Origin: Glaciecola sp. HTCC2999
GTDB taxonomy: Bacteria; Pseudomonadota; Gammaproteobacteria; Enterobacterales; Alteromonadaceae
Assembly (NCBI RefSeq): GCF_000155775.1
Contig: NZ_DS989810.1
Coordinates: 865,754 to 929,753 of the forward strand
Length of the DNA stretch: 64,000 bases
Reading direction: 5' to 3'
The stretch's first letter is position 1. Each line of letters begins with the position of its first letter. Both the position numbers and the translations under genes were made by a program. This document shows, piece after piece, positions 52,035 through 60,855 of this stretch. The notes under the pieces are model-generated. The model saw only the letters and a list, made by a program, of their open reading frames with translations, was not told the DNA's origin and did not search any database.

Positions 52035-52889
52035 ATGACCGAGTCAACTTACACCCCTCCTTCCATTTGGACTTGGGATAGTGCTAACGGCGGAAAATTC
52101 GCAAATATTAACCGTCCTATTTCCGGCAGCACGCATAAAAAAGAACTTCCCGTCGGTGAGCACCCTTTTCAGCTTTATTCCCTTGCCACCCCAAATGGAG
52201 TAAAAGTAACGATTATGTTTGAGGAATTATTAGCATTAGGAATTAAAGAGGCAGAATATGATGGATGGTTAGTCAATATCCAAGAAGGTGAGCAATTCAG
52301 CACGGGCTTTGTCGCAGCGAACCCCAACTCAAAAATACCAGCATTGTTTGACCATACTGACAAAGCACACCCTATCCGCATTTTTGAGTCTGGGGCCATA
52401 CTAATGCATCTAGCCGAAAAATTTGGTCACTTTTTACCATCAAGTGGACCGCAACGCACCGAAGTCATGAATTGGTTGTTTTGGCAAATGGGCTCAGCAC
52501 CATTTTTAGGAGGCGGCTTTGGGCATTTTTATGCCTATGCACCAGAGAAATTTGAATACCCCATTAATCGCTATGCAATGGAAGTAAAGCGCCAACTAGA
52601 CGTATTGGATAAGCAACTGGCTCACAATGAATTCATTGCTGGGAGTGAATATAGTATTGCCGATATGGCTATTTTTCCATGGTATGGGGTCTTATGTTTG
52701 GGTAAGCTTTATGAAGCTGCTGAATTTTTACAAGTCCATGAATATACCCATATTGTTCGTTGGGCAAAGCAACTCGCCGGGCGACCAGCAGTCATCAAAG
52801 GGCGAGTCGTGAACAAGGTGTGGGGTGATGATGAATATCAACTTAAAGAGCGTCATAGCGATGCTGATTTCGCAAAATTGATTAAATAA
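52035..52889 (+). CDS. yghU: YghU-type glutathione transferase/disulfide reductase
   Basis: A 284-residue Nu-class glutathione S-transferase that binds two glutathione molecules and reduces disulfides or peroxides. It resembles E. coli YghU throughout: WTWDSANGGKFANINRPISG at the N-terminus, ANPNSKIPAL with the cis-Pro of the thioredoxin fold, FESGAILMHLAEKFG, APFLGGGFGHFY and IADMAIFPWYG. An AAGGAATTCAAC ribosome site precedes the ATG. It diverges from the prp regulator and is transcribed alone. Confidence 0.93.
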   Translation: MTESTYTPPSIWTWDSANGGKFANINRPISGSTHKKELPVGEHPFQLYSLATPNGVKVTIMFEELLALGIKEAEYDGWLVNIQEGEQFSTGFVAANPNSKIPALFDHTDKAHPIRIFESGAILMHLAEKFGHFLPSSGPQRTEVMNWLFWQMGSAPFLGGGFGHFYAYAPEKFEYPINRYAMEVKRQLDVLDKQLAHNEFIAGSEYSIADMAIFPWYGVLCLGKLYEAAEFLQVHEYTHIVRWAKQLAGRPAVIKGRVVNKVWGDDEYQLKERHSDADFAKLIK

Positions 52890-53037
52890 ATGGTGAAAAT
52901 ATAACCAATGTACCACTAATGTCTGTATGTTTACTCTTTTAACTTAACGCAAGCCAGTATACTTTAGTTATTGAAAACATAAAAATATGCAGCAACACTA
53001 TTCACACAATAACCTCTAAGCAATATGGAAGATTAAT

Positions 53038-54222
53038 ATGAGTGTCAAAAATGTAGTGGTATTAAGCGCAGTTCGTTCTGCAATTGGTACTTTTAATGGT
53101 AGTTTGAAAGCACTTGAACCAGCTGAATTAGCAGCTCAAGTGTTAAAGCAAGGGATCGAAAAGTCAGGCGTTGCGGCTGATAAATACGAATCTATTGTTG
53201 TTGGTAATACAATTCCTACTGAGTCGCGTTTCCCATACGTCGCTCGTGTGGCTTCTATCCAAGCAGGCATGTCTCTTGATTCCACAGCGATGGCACTTAA
53301 CCGTCTATGTAGCTCTGGTCTACAAGCTGTCGTTAACTCAGCTCAAGGGATCATGTTAGGCGATCATGAATTAGCCATTGGTGGTGGTGTTGAGAATATG
53401 ACACGAGGAGGTTACTTATCCAGCGCGATGCGCAATGGTGCTCGTATGGGTGATACTAGCATGACAGATATGATGGTCGCGGCATTAACTGACCCATTTG
53501 GTGTAGGTCACATGGGTATTACTGCTGAAAACCTTGCTGATAAGTGGGAAATCTCACGTGAAGAACAAGATGCCTTCGCAGCAGAATCACATCGTCGTGC
53601 TGCAGCGGCAATCGAAGCGGGTTATTTTGATGACCAAATCGTACCGATTGAACTAAAAAGTCGTAAAGGCACCGTCGTATTTGATAAAGACGAACACGTC
53701 AAACCAGATACATCTGCTGAAAGCCTAAGTGGCATGCGTCCGGCATTCAAAAAAGACGGCTCGGTAACCGCAGGTAATGCATCCGGTATTAATGATGGTG
53801 CATCTTTCTTAACATTAGCATCTGAAGATTATGCCACAGCTAACGATTTAGCACCGATTGCGCGCATTGTGTCTTACGCAGTAGCTGGTGTACCAAATGA
53901 TGTCATGGGTGAAGGCCCAATCCCAGCGTCTAAAGCAGCATTAAAGAAAGCGGGTTTAACCATTGCCGATATGGATGTGGTTGAATCGAATGAAGCATTT
54001 GCATCTCAAGCTCTCACAGTATGTAAAGGTCTGGATTTAGATCCAGCCAAAACCAATCCCAACGGGGGAGCCATTGCATTAGGTCATCCTATTGGTGCTT
54101 CTGGTGCCGTTATCGCGACCAAAGCTATCCACGAATTACAACGCATTCAAGGTAAATACGCCTTAGCAACCATGTGTATTGGTGGTGGTCAGGGCATTGC
54201 GATGATCTTTGAACGGATGTAA
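53038..54222 (+). CDS. Acetyl-CoA C-acyltransferase (beta-ketothiolase)
   Basis: A 394-residue thiolase. The nucleophile Cys91 lies in NRLCSSGLQA, the catalytic His349 in GGAIALGHPIGASG, and Cys380 in MCIGGGQG; VESNEAFA is also present. It belongs to the biosynthetic/degradative acetoacetyl-CoA thiolase group (AtoB, PhaA or BktB). The sequence alone does not tell acetyl- from propionyl-derived ketoacyl substrates. It stands alone near the propionate operon; a role with C4-C5 acyl-CoA is possible but inferred. An ATGGAAGATTAAT leader carries the ribosome site. Confidence 0.9.
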   Translation: MSVKNVVVLSAVRSAIGTFNGSLKALEPAELAAQVLKQGIEKSGVAADKYESIVVGNTIPTESRFPYVARVASIQAGMSLDSTAMALNRLCSSGLQAVVNSAQGIMLGDHELAIGGGVENMTRGGYLSSAMRNGARMGDTSMTDMMVAALTDPFGVGHMGITAENLADKWEISREEQDAFAAESHRRAAAAIEAGYFDDQIVPIELKSRKGTVVFDKDEHVKPDTSAESLSGMRPAFKKDGSVTAGNASGINDGASFLTLASEDYATANDLAPIARIVSYAVAGVPNDVMGEGPIPASKAALKKAGLTIADMDVVESNEAFASQALTVCKGLDLDPAKTNPNGGAIALGHPIGASGAVIATKAIHELQRIQGKYALATMCIGGGQGIAMIFERM

Positions 54223-54266
54223 TAAGAAAGAAACTACTTTTAACTATAAGAGTACTTTTTAGGTAT

Positions 54267-54304
54267 AAAAAAACCCCCGAAGGTTTTGTCTAGCTTTCGG
54301 GGGT
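54267..54304 (-). terminator. Terminator of ahpF
   Basis: ACCCCCGAA/TTCGGGGGT stem with T run on the minus strand, 43 bases past the ahpF stop; it may also slow transcription from the thiolase side. Confidence 0.88.
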
Positions 54305-54346
54305 CACTTCAGAAGTCGCTTTTTTTATATTTCATTAATGGATATA

Positions 54347-55906
54347 TTAAAAGTGTTTAATCAAATAATCAAAAGCAGATAGACTCGCTTTGGCTCCTTC
54401 TCCCATTGAAATCACGATTTGCTTATAGGGTACGGTCGTGACATCACCGGCAGCAAAAATACCAGGTTCAGAAGTTTCACCTCGCTCATTGATAATGATT
54501 TCGTTATAAGGTGATAACTCCACGACACCATCAACCACTTGTGAATTTGGTAACAAACCAATTTGGACAAAAATACCATCTAAAGCTTGAATTTTGACTT
54601 CACCAGTTTCTCGCTCTTCGTACTCTAATCCAGTCACTTGACCATTTTCTGCTAATACTTGTTTAGAGGCCGCGTTTTTAATCACAGTGACGTTATCACG
54701 CTTATATAACTGGTCAATCAACACTTGGTCCGCTTTTAACTCTGGTAAAAACTCAAATACTGTGACTGATTTTACAATACCAGCAAGATCTAAGGCAGCT
54801 TCAACACCAGAATTCCCCCCACCAATAACAGCCACATCTTTTCCTTTGAAAAAAGGACCATCGCAATGTGGACAGTAAGCCACACCATTACCAATATTCT
54901 CTTTTTCACCTGGTACACCTAACTCGCGCCATTTGGCTCCGGTAGTCACGATGACAGTTTTGGATTCAAACTGCTCACCACTGGATAAAGTGATCGTTTT
55001 CAGATCGCCTTTTTCAATCTTATCAACACGTAAATGTTCTTTTAACGTGACATCATAGTCTTGTAAGTGCGCCATCATCGCACCGGTTAATTCAGGCCCT
55101 GTTGTACTGGACACAGAAATCAAGTTTTCAATCCCCATTGTATCCTTGACTTGACCACCAAAACGCTCTGCGACCATAGTCACTTTAAGCCCTTTACGAG
55201 CTGCATAAATGGCGGCTGATACCCCTGCTGGCCCACCACCAAGAACAGTCACATCTTGGACTGGTAATTGTGGAGCATTAGCAGATTGTTGTGCGATTTC
55301 AGGGTGTTGTTCCAATAACTTTTCAATCAATGCACCTGTATCGATTTTACCATTTGCGAAAATCTCACCATTAAGGTAAACACTTGGGACCCCTTGGATA
55401 TTATTTTTTTCGATTAAATCTGGATACAGACCACCATCAATCATCTCTGATTCAATCAACGGATTAAGCAATGCAAATTGATTTAACGCCTGCACTACAT
55501 CCGGGCAATTGTGGCAGCTTAAACTGACATAAGCTTCGAATTTTAGCGGTGCCGACACATTTTTAATGATTTGTTGTAAACCACTATCAAGTTTAATATC
55601 TGTGCCTGTAGCATGTAATACTGCTAATACCAGCGAGTTAAATTCATGTCCCGAAGGGATCCCTGAAAATATAACGCCAGTAGGTTCATTGTTGACGAAT
55701 AAAGTGAAACTAATCGGGCTACGAAGTGTGTCTGGTAAATCTTTCTCAACCACACTGAGCTGTTCATTCGCCGATGCGAATTCTGTTAAAAATTGGAGTA
55801 ATTCTGCACGTTTACTGTGCTCGCCTGTTTGCAACACAAATGATAAAGGCGCATTCATGTTTTGCGTATATTGTTGCAAGGCGGTAATAATATCTTGAGT
55901 AATCAT
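54347..55906 (-). CDS. ahpF: Alkyl hydroperoxide reductase subunit F
   Basis: A flavoprotein of 519 residues that uses NADH to re-reduce AhpC. The N-terminal double thioredoxin-fold domain has the CHNCPD active site (about 130-133). The TrxR-like part has the FAD motif GGGPAGVSAAIYAARKG, the redox pair CPHCDGP, the NAD motif GGGNSGVEAALDLAG and the C-terminal FAAGDVTTVPYKQI. Length and order are normal. It is preceded by ahpC 112 bases away on the same strand. Confidence 0.97.
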   Translation of the reverse strand: MITQDIITALQQYTQNMNAPLSFVLQTGEHSKRAELLQFLTEFASANEQLSVVEKDLPDTLRSPISFTLFVNNEPTGVIFSGIPSGHEFNSLVLAVLHATGTDIKLDSGLQQIIKNVSAPLKFEAYVSLSCHNCPDVVQALNQFALLNPLIESEMIDGGLYPDLIEKNNIQGVPSVYLNGEIFANGKIDTGALIEKLLEQHPEIAQQSANAPQLPVQDVTVLGGGPAGVSAAIYAARKGLKVTMVAERFGGQVKDTMGIENLISVSSTTGPELTGAMMAHLQDYDVTLKEHLRVDKIEKGDLKTITLSSGEQFESKTVIVTTGAKWRELGVPGEKENIGNGVAYCPHCDGPFFKGKDVAVIGGGNSGVEAALDLAGIVKSVTVFEFLPELKADQVLIDQLYKRDNVTVIKNAASKQVLAENGQVTGLEYEERETGEVKIQALDGIFVQIGLLPNSQVVDGVVELSPYNEIIINERGETSEPGIFAAGDVTTVPYKQIVISMGEGAKASLSAFDYLIKHF

Positions 55907-56018
55907 TTGTTTGTTCCTTAATGGTGTCGTTATAAATGAACGGCACCGTGGTGTTTGTATATGTCGAATTAAGACGTAGATGGGGAGTTACCCCCATCTG
56001 ATATCTAAGTATGCGTAC

Positions 56019-56582
56019 TTAGATTTTGCCAACTAAGTCTAAGCTAGGTGCTAAGGTTTTTTGACCTTCTTCCCACGCAGCAGGACATACTTCACCGTCA
56101 TGGTTAGCAACATATTGAGCAGCTTTCACTTTACGAAGCATATCTTTAGCTGAACGACCGATCCCTAAATCATGAATTTCAGCTACTTTGATAACACCTT
56201 CAGGGTTAGCTAAGAATGTTCCGCGTAATGCTTGTCCAGCTTCTTCAATCATCACATCAAAGCCACGTGTGATAGCACCTGTTGGGTCGCCAATCATTGG
56301 ATAAGTTACCTTGTTAATGGCTTCAGAATGATCGTGCCATGCTTTGTGAACAAAGTGACTGTCTGTTGATACTGAGTACACTTCCACACCTAGTTGCTGT
56401 AACTCTGCGTAGATATTTTGCATATCTTCTAATTCAGTTGGACATACAAATGTAAAATCTGCTGGATAGAATAAAAAGATGGACCACTGACCTTTCACAT
56501 CATCAGAAGTGACGGTTTTAAATTCGCCATTGTGAAAAACGTCTGCGCTGAACTCTGGGATTGTGCTATTAATTTTAGCCAT
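56019..56582 (-). CDS. ahpC: Alkyl hydroperoxide reductase subunit C (peroxiredoxin)
   Basis: A typical 2-Cys peroxiredoxin of 187 residues that detoxifies hydrogen peroxide and organic peroxides. The peroxidatic Cys is 47 ([10 protein letters not shown]) and the resolving Cys 166 (GEVCPAAW). The GGIG-like and YF motifs linked with peroxide sensitivity are not obvious. It heads the ahpCF pair. OxyR control is expected from other bacteria, but I did not identify a site. Confidence 0.97.
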   Translation of the reverse strand: MAKINSTIPEFSADVFHNGEFKTVTSDDVKGQWSIFLFYPADFTFVCPTELEDMQNIYAELQQLGVEVYSVSTDSHFVHKAWHDHSEAINKVTYPMIGDPTGAITRGFDVMIEEAGQALRGTFLANPEGVIKVAEIHDLGIGRSAKDMLRKVKAAQYVANHDGEVCPAAWEEGQKTLAPSLDLVGKI

Positions 56583-56619
56583 GGTTTAATTCCTCAATAA
56601 TAGTTAGTTGGTTAAGTCA

Positions 56620-56646
56620 TTAAAGACAACACTGCGTTGTCTTTAA
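56620..56646. repeat. Inverted repeat between ahpC and the hydrolase gene
   Basis: TTAAAGACAAC and GTTGTCTTTAA form a perfect 11-base stem with a 5-base loop, 54 bases past the end of the halogenase-hydrolase genes. It has no proper T run. It may end their transcript or be a regulator site for ahpC. Confidence 0.55.
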
Positions 56647-56699
56647 ACTTGAATCTATTATTATGGAAATTAGTGATTAGTTAAAACGAATGATTTCGA

Positions 56700-57719
56700 T
56701 TATATCAATCGATTAATCCGATATTGAAAAACATCATTTTCGTCTAATTGCTTTTCTAACTGCTCGTTATAGACCAAATAATTTAAATGAGCGATACATT
56801 CTGCGACTGCAAAGAAAAGTTCATGCTGACCTAGTTCACGATGAAAAAGGACTGGTAATAATGACACTACTGTTTGCGGCTGTTCACACGCAGCAAGTAA
56901 ATTTTGTAAATGTATATGGTGATGAGTGTGAATCTCCTCAACACGTGCAGGGATATCATATATTGGGGTTTTATGCGAGGGGAGTAAAAGTGTGGTTTGT
57001 GGTAAATTAGCAAAAGTTTGTAATGTTTCAAAATAATAAAACAATGGATTAGAGTTTGGCTGAGTACTATAGGCACCAATATTAGGGGTAATCTGAGGTA
57101 ATACTTGGTCGCCACCAATACATATATCAAGTGCTTTACAATAAAAACTAATATGCTCAGGGGAATGACCACACCCAAGTAATAATGCCCATTCATAATC
57201 ACCTATTAATAGCGATGTACCAGGTATTAATCGGTTAAAACTAATCGGCATAGGTGAAACAACTTTCTTAAATCCGCCATTACCTTGGGTGAATAATTGT
57301 ACCTGTTCTTCATTGAAACCCGCTCGACGATAATACTGTTTATCCTGCCAATTATCGGTACCCTGATTGCCTGCAAACAAAGCTCTAGCGGCATAATATT
57401 CGGTTTGAGACATGTAAAGGTCAACCTGATAAAGCTCGGTTAAATACCCTGCACACCCAATATGGTCTGGATGCATATGTGTGACAAGCACACGAGTAAT
57501 TGGACCATCAAGCTGAGCAATCACATCCGCCCAAGCAGCTTTTGTAGCTTTAGTCGCCATACCACAATCAATGATTGCCCAACCACCATTGTCTCTAACT
57601 AAATAAACATTAATATGATCTAGCGCTAATGGCAGTGGCATACGACACCACAACACAGCATCATTAATTGAACAAATTTCCCCAGGTATGGGTGGAGATA
57701 ACGTTGTTATATTATCCAT
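56700..57719 (-). CDS. Metallo-beta-lactamase-fold hydrolase with C-terminal winged helix
   Basis: A 339-residue soluble protein with the zinc motif HMHPDH at 81-86 (His81, His83, Asp85, His86). A further His is in LGCGHSPEHI, the metal-bridging Asp in CIGGDQVLP, and a His in LLPSHKTPI. Past residue 260 the HRELGQHELFFAVAECIAHLNYL stretch resembles the winged-helix end of LACTB2-like proteins. Substrate unknown: thioesters, esters and nucleic acids are all known for the family. Its ATG overlaps the end of the halogenase by 8 bases, so it is translated with it, which suggests work on the same compound. Confidence 0.85.
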   Translation of the reverse strand: MDNITTLSPPIPGEICSINDAVLWCRMPLPLALDHINVYLVRDNGGWAIIDCGMATKATKAAWADVIAQLDGPITRVLVTHMHPDHIGCAGYLTELYQVDLYMSQTEYYAARALFAGNQGTDNWQDKQYYRRAGFNEEQVQLFTQGNGGFKKVVSPMPISFNRLIPGTSLLIGDYEWALLLGCGHSPEHISFYCKALDICIGGDQVLPQITPNIGAYSTQPNSNPLFYYFETLQTFANLPQTTLLLPSHKTPIYDIPARVEEIHTHHHIHLQNLLAACEQPQTVVSLLPVLFHRELGQHELFFAVAECIAHLNYLVYNEQLEKQLDENDVFQYRINRLI

Positions 57720-59190
57720 TCAAAGACGTGCCAAAATTGAGCAAACAACGTCTAAAAAAGGACTCTAAATCATTATCTATATATAAATCTCCAGTACCCG
57801 GTTGATTCAAGGCTAATGGTGGATAAGCACCATATCCGGATAGTAAGCAATGCCAAGAAGTAGCATTAAAATGTGATTCACTACCATGCTCACGAAGGTG
57901 TTGAGTCAGATCGCCCCGCCTAAACCATACATCAAGGAGCTCTAGCAAAGGACGAGATATATGCTCATTATTACGGTTAGCAATCCAATATTCAGAATCA
58001 TCGCGCGTGTTGAGTTTGTAATGCGCTACAATATAGTCACGTACACGCTCAAACGTATCAGTCATGATCTTATTATAATTATCTTGGCGTTTATTAGAAA
58101 AATGACCGGCTTCATATTCATCAATAAAGCGCTCTACCGAAGTTTGCACAAGATGAAGTGCTGTTGCTTCTAATGGTTCAATAAAACCCTGTGACAAGCC
58201 TAAACCAATACAGTTTTTATACCAATGCTGACTGACCTGACCGACATTCATCTGTAAATGCCGTGCTTCTATATCGCTGTCTAACAGCCCTAGGTGTTGA
58301 CGAAATTCATGTTCTGCTTGATCAGGAGTAATGAAATCACGACTAAATACATATCCATTTCCTGTTCGATGCGTTAAGGGGATCCGCCAGGCCCAACCAT
58401 TTGATAAAGCAGTCGCTTTTGTTTCTACGGGTTGATTATCATCGGTATGCGTCGGAAATACGACGGCAGCATCATTAAACAAATTATCTTTGAAAGAATT
58501 AAATGGCACATTCAGTGTTTTCTGTAAGAGCAGTGATTGAAATCCAGTACAGTCAACAAACATGTCACCATCAATCATTTCACCATTATCACATTGTAAA
58601 CTCGCAATACTACCGTCAGGATGTTGATTAATATGCTCAATCTTACGTTGCAGATGTTTTACACCTAATGTTTGAGAATGTTCACATAAAAATTGGCCGA
58701 GGAGTCCAGAATCAAAATGATATCCGTATTCAATATTAAACGGAAAGTGTTCAGGAGTATTGGGTTGAAGATTATGTTTTGCTAACCAGCCGTTGAATAA
58801 AAATTTAGCCGGGTCTGTTTGCACATCTAGCCCAAGACGACGTGTGTAACAATTTACTTGAAAAGGGCGTTCACTGAATGTGTCTAACTGAGAAATAAAC
58901 GGATGACTATAACTATGAACACCCGAGTTTGGACTCCACCCAGAAAACTGTATATTGACTTTATAGGTCGCCTTACAACGGCTCATCCATTGTGATTCAC
59001 TAATACCTAAGTCTTCAAAAAACCGCTTTAAACTTGGCGTAGATCCCTCTCCCACACCAATAATACCGATATCTGGAGATTCTACGAGTGTAATATCTAT
59101 TGGCTGCTCGCGCCAATGATGGGCTAATAGATTCGCAGCCATCCATCCGGCGGTGCCACCACCGACAATGGTAATTCGTTGCGGCATCAT
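57712..59190 (-). CDS. Flavin-dependent tryptophan halogenase family protein (second paralogue)
   Basis: A 492-residue FAD-binding protein with GGGTAGWM near the N-terminus (10-17), GVGEGSTP, the catalytic Lys77 (position of PrnA Lys79) and the halogenase motif WAWRIP. At the site of PrnA Glu346-Ser347 it has Glu341 followed by Ala342, so the Ser is lost while the Glu is kept. The substrate-binding region differs from PrnA and no tryptophan-biosynthetic or natural-product genes are near. Actual halogenation is not certain; it could act on indole-like or other aromatic compounds. It follows the first paralogue by 32 bases and overlaps the hydrolase gene. Confidence 0.88.
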   Translation of the reverse strand: MMPQRITIVGGGTAGWMAANLLAHHWREQPIDITLVESPDIGIIGVGEGSTPSLKRFFEDLGISESQWMSRCKATYKVNIQFSGWSPNSGVHSYSHPFISQLDTFSERPFQVNCYTRRLGLDVQTDPAKFLFNGWLAKHNLQPNTPEHFPFNIEYGYHFDSGLLGQFLCEHSQTLGVKHLQRKIEHINQHPDGSIASLQCDNGEMIDGDMFVDCTGFQSLLLQKTLNVPFNSFKDNLFNDAAVVFPTHTDDNQPVETKATALSNGWAWRIPLTHRTGNGYVFSRDFITPDQAEHEFRQHLGLLDSDIEARHLQMNVGQVSQHWYKNCIGLGLSQGFIEPLEATALHLVQTSVERFIDEYEAGHFSNKRQDNYNKIMTDTFERVRDYIVAHYKLNTRDDSEYWIANRNNEHISRPLLELLDVWFRRGDLTQHLREHGSESHFNATSWHCLLSGYGAYPPLALNQPGTGDLYIDNDLESFFRRCLLNFGTSLNG

Positions 59191-59222
59191 ATTTTTTCAC
59201 CTTATTATTTTTATTCTTAGTA

Positions 59223-60716
59223 TTACCCTACCTTCAAATAATGTGTTAAAAACTCATCATGAGGTAGCATTTTCGCTAATGGTTGACGTTTTGCTGCATG
59301 AACTTTAGCTAACATATCAGACAACTGTGCATCACTCATTTGATTCACTGATGGGTGATAGTCCTTTGGTAATATTCCTTGACCTAACATAACCTGCAAC
59401 CATGACGCATCACGGAAAATGTCATGCTGATCATTGAAAATCTCACCAACATCACTAAATACCTGAATTTTATGTGCGAGTCTATCAGGTAAAGGTAAAG
59501 TGCGCATATCACGCCAGAAATCAGAGTCGTTACGTTCGTTCACATAATAGTGCAGTATGATGAAATCACGAATAGTTTCATATTCAGTTTTTGATTCCTC
59601 ATTATACAAATCAACAGCAGATTGCTGAATACCTTGATGTGGGAATAACTTTAATAAGCGTACAATCGCTGATTGAATTAAATGGATACTGGTAGACTCA
59701 AGTGGCTCTAGAAATCCACTCGCCAACCCTACAGAGATAACGTTTTTATGCCATTGCTCTTTGGTACGCCCCGTTTTAAATGATATCTTACGGACATCAT
59801 TAACAGGTTCAGAGTCTAAATTATTGATCAAACGGTCATGCGCCTGCTCATCGCTCATGTATTGAGACGAAAATACAATCCCATTCCCATTTCGATGCGT
59901 TAAAGGAATACGCCATTGCCAACCAATATCATGAGCAATACTGCGAGTATAAGGTAACGTTTTGTCGAAACGATTTGTTTGGACCGCCAATGCACTATCT
60001 GCGGCTAACCAATGAGACCAGTCTTCGTATTCAACACCTAAAGTCTTTTGCGATAAGAGCGCCCGAGTGCCAGTACAATCAATAAATAAATCACCATTAA
60101 TTTGTTGACCTGATCTAAGTTGTAGCCCGGTAATATGGCCTGACGTTGGATCTTGCTGAATATGTTCAATAATTCCTTCGGTACGAATAACTCCACCTTT
60201 TTCAGCAATTTTCCGTAGATATTTGCCGTATAAAGATGAATCAAAATGATATGCATAAGGCATTTCAAATAAGGGATTTTGGGTGTTAATTTTGTTAAAA
60301 CTTTCATCAATACAGCATAAGTAATTGAGATCATACTCCCAGATGGACTTCTCTAATCCCGACTTATATGCTTTTAACCAATAATGCTGAAAATTACAAA
60401 ACCCTACATTTGCACCAGGGGCGCCGAACGTATGGAGATAAGACTCACCATCTACACGCCAATTTTCAAACTGAATAGCTAACTTTATCGTACCATTAGT
60501 TTCTCTTAGAAATTCTTTTTCATCTAAACCGAGAAATTGATTAAATACTTGTATGGGAGGGATGGTTGCTTCACCAACACCCACGATACCAATATCTTCA
60601 GATTCAATTAACTCAATTTCAATTTGTCCTTGTAATACTTTTTGCATCAAGGCCGCTGTCATCCATCCGGCTGTACCACCGCCAGCAATGACCACTTTTT
60701 TAATGGGTGTTTGCAT
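59223..60716 (-). CDS. Flavin-dependent tryptophan halogenase family protein (first paralogue)
   Basis: A 497-residue homologue of the preceding protein. It has AGGGTAGWM (11-19), GVGEATIP, catalytic Lys78 and WQWRIP. Here both active-site residues are present (Glu340-Ser341 in FLEPLEST), matching PrnA Glu346-Ser347, so this paralogue has the complete halogenase set. FAD must be supplied reduced by a separate reductase, and none is nearby. Proteins of this type beside TonB-dependent receptors are known from Xanthomonas, Caulobacter and Brevundimonas; some were shown to brominate indole. It is separated from the receptor by a terminator. Confidence 0.9.
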   Translation of the reverse strand: MQTPIKKVVIAGGGTAGWMTAALMQKVLQGQIEIELIESEDIGIVGVGEATIPPIQVFNQFLGLDEKEFLRETNGTIKLAIQFENWRVDGESYLHTFGAPGANVGFCNFQHYWLKAYKSGLEKSIWEYDLNYLCCIDESFNKINTQNPLFEMPYAYHFDSSLYGKYLRKIAEKGGVIRTEGIIEHIQQDPTSGHITGLQLRSGQQINGDLFIDCTGTRALLSQKTLGVEYEDWSHWLAADSALAVQTNRFDKTLPYTRSIAHDIGWQWRIPLTHRNGNGIVFSSQYMSDEQAHDRLINNLDSEPVNDVRKISFKTGRTKEQWHKNVISVGLASGFLEPLESTSIHLIQSAIVRLLKLFPHQGIQQSAVDLYNEESKTEYETIRDFIILHYYVNERNDSDFWRDMRTLPLPDRLAHKIQVFSDVGEIFNDQHDIFRDASWLQVMLGQGILPKDYHPSVNQMSDAQLSDMLAKVHAAKRQPLAKMLPHDEFLTHYLKVG

Positions 60717-60803
60717 GTTATTGCCTTATTCTGCATATAATAAATGCATTGAGCACTATTTATTTTTGACTTTACCTAATTTAAAACCAAAAATAAATAA
60801 TGC

Positions 60804-60840
60804 AAAAAAAAGACCTCACTGCTAAAGCAATGAGGTCTTT
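60804..60840 (-). terminator. Terminator of the TonB-dependent receptor gene
   Basis: AAAGACCTCA/TGAGGTCTTT stem with a T run on the minus strand, 15 bases past the receptor stop and 88 bases before the first halogenase start. It should let the receptor be made in excess of the downstream genes. Confidence 0.88.
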
Positions 60841-60855
60841 ACAATTTAATCTATC

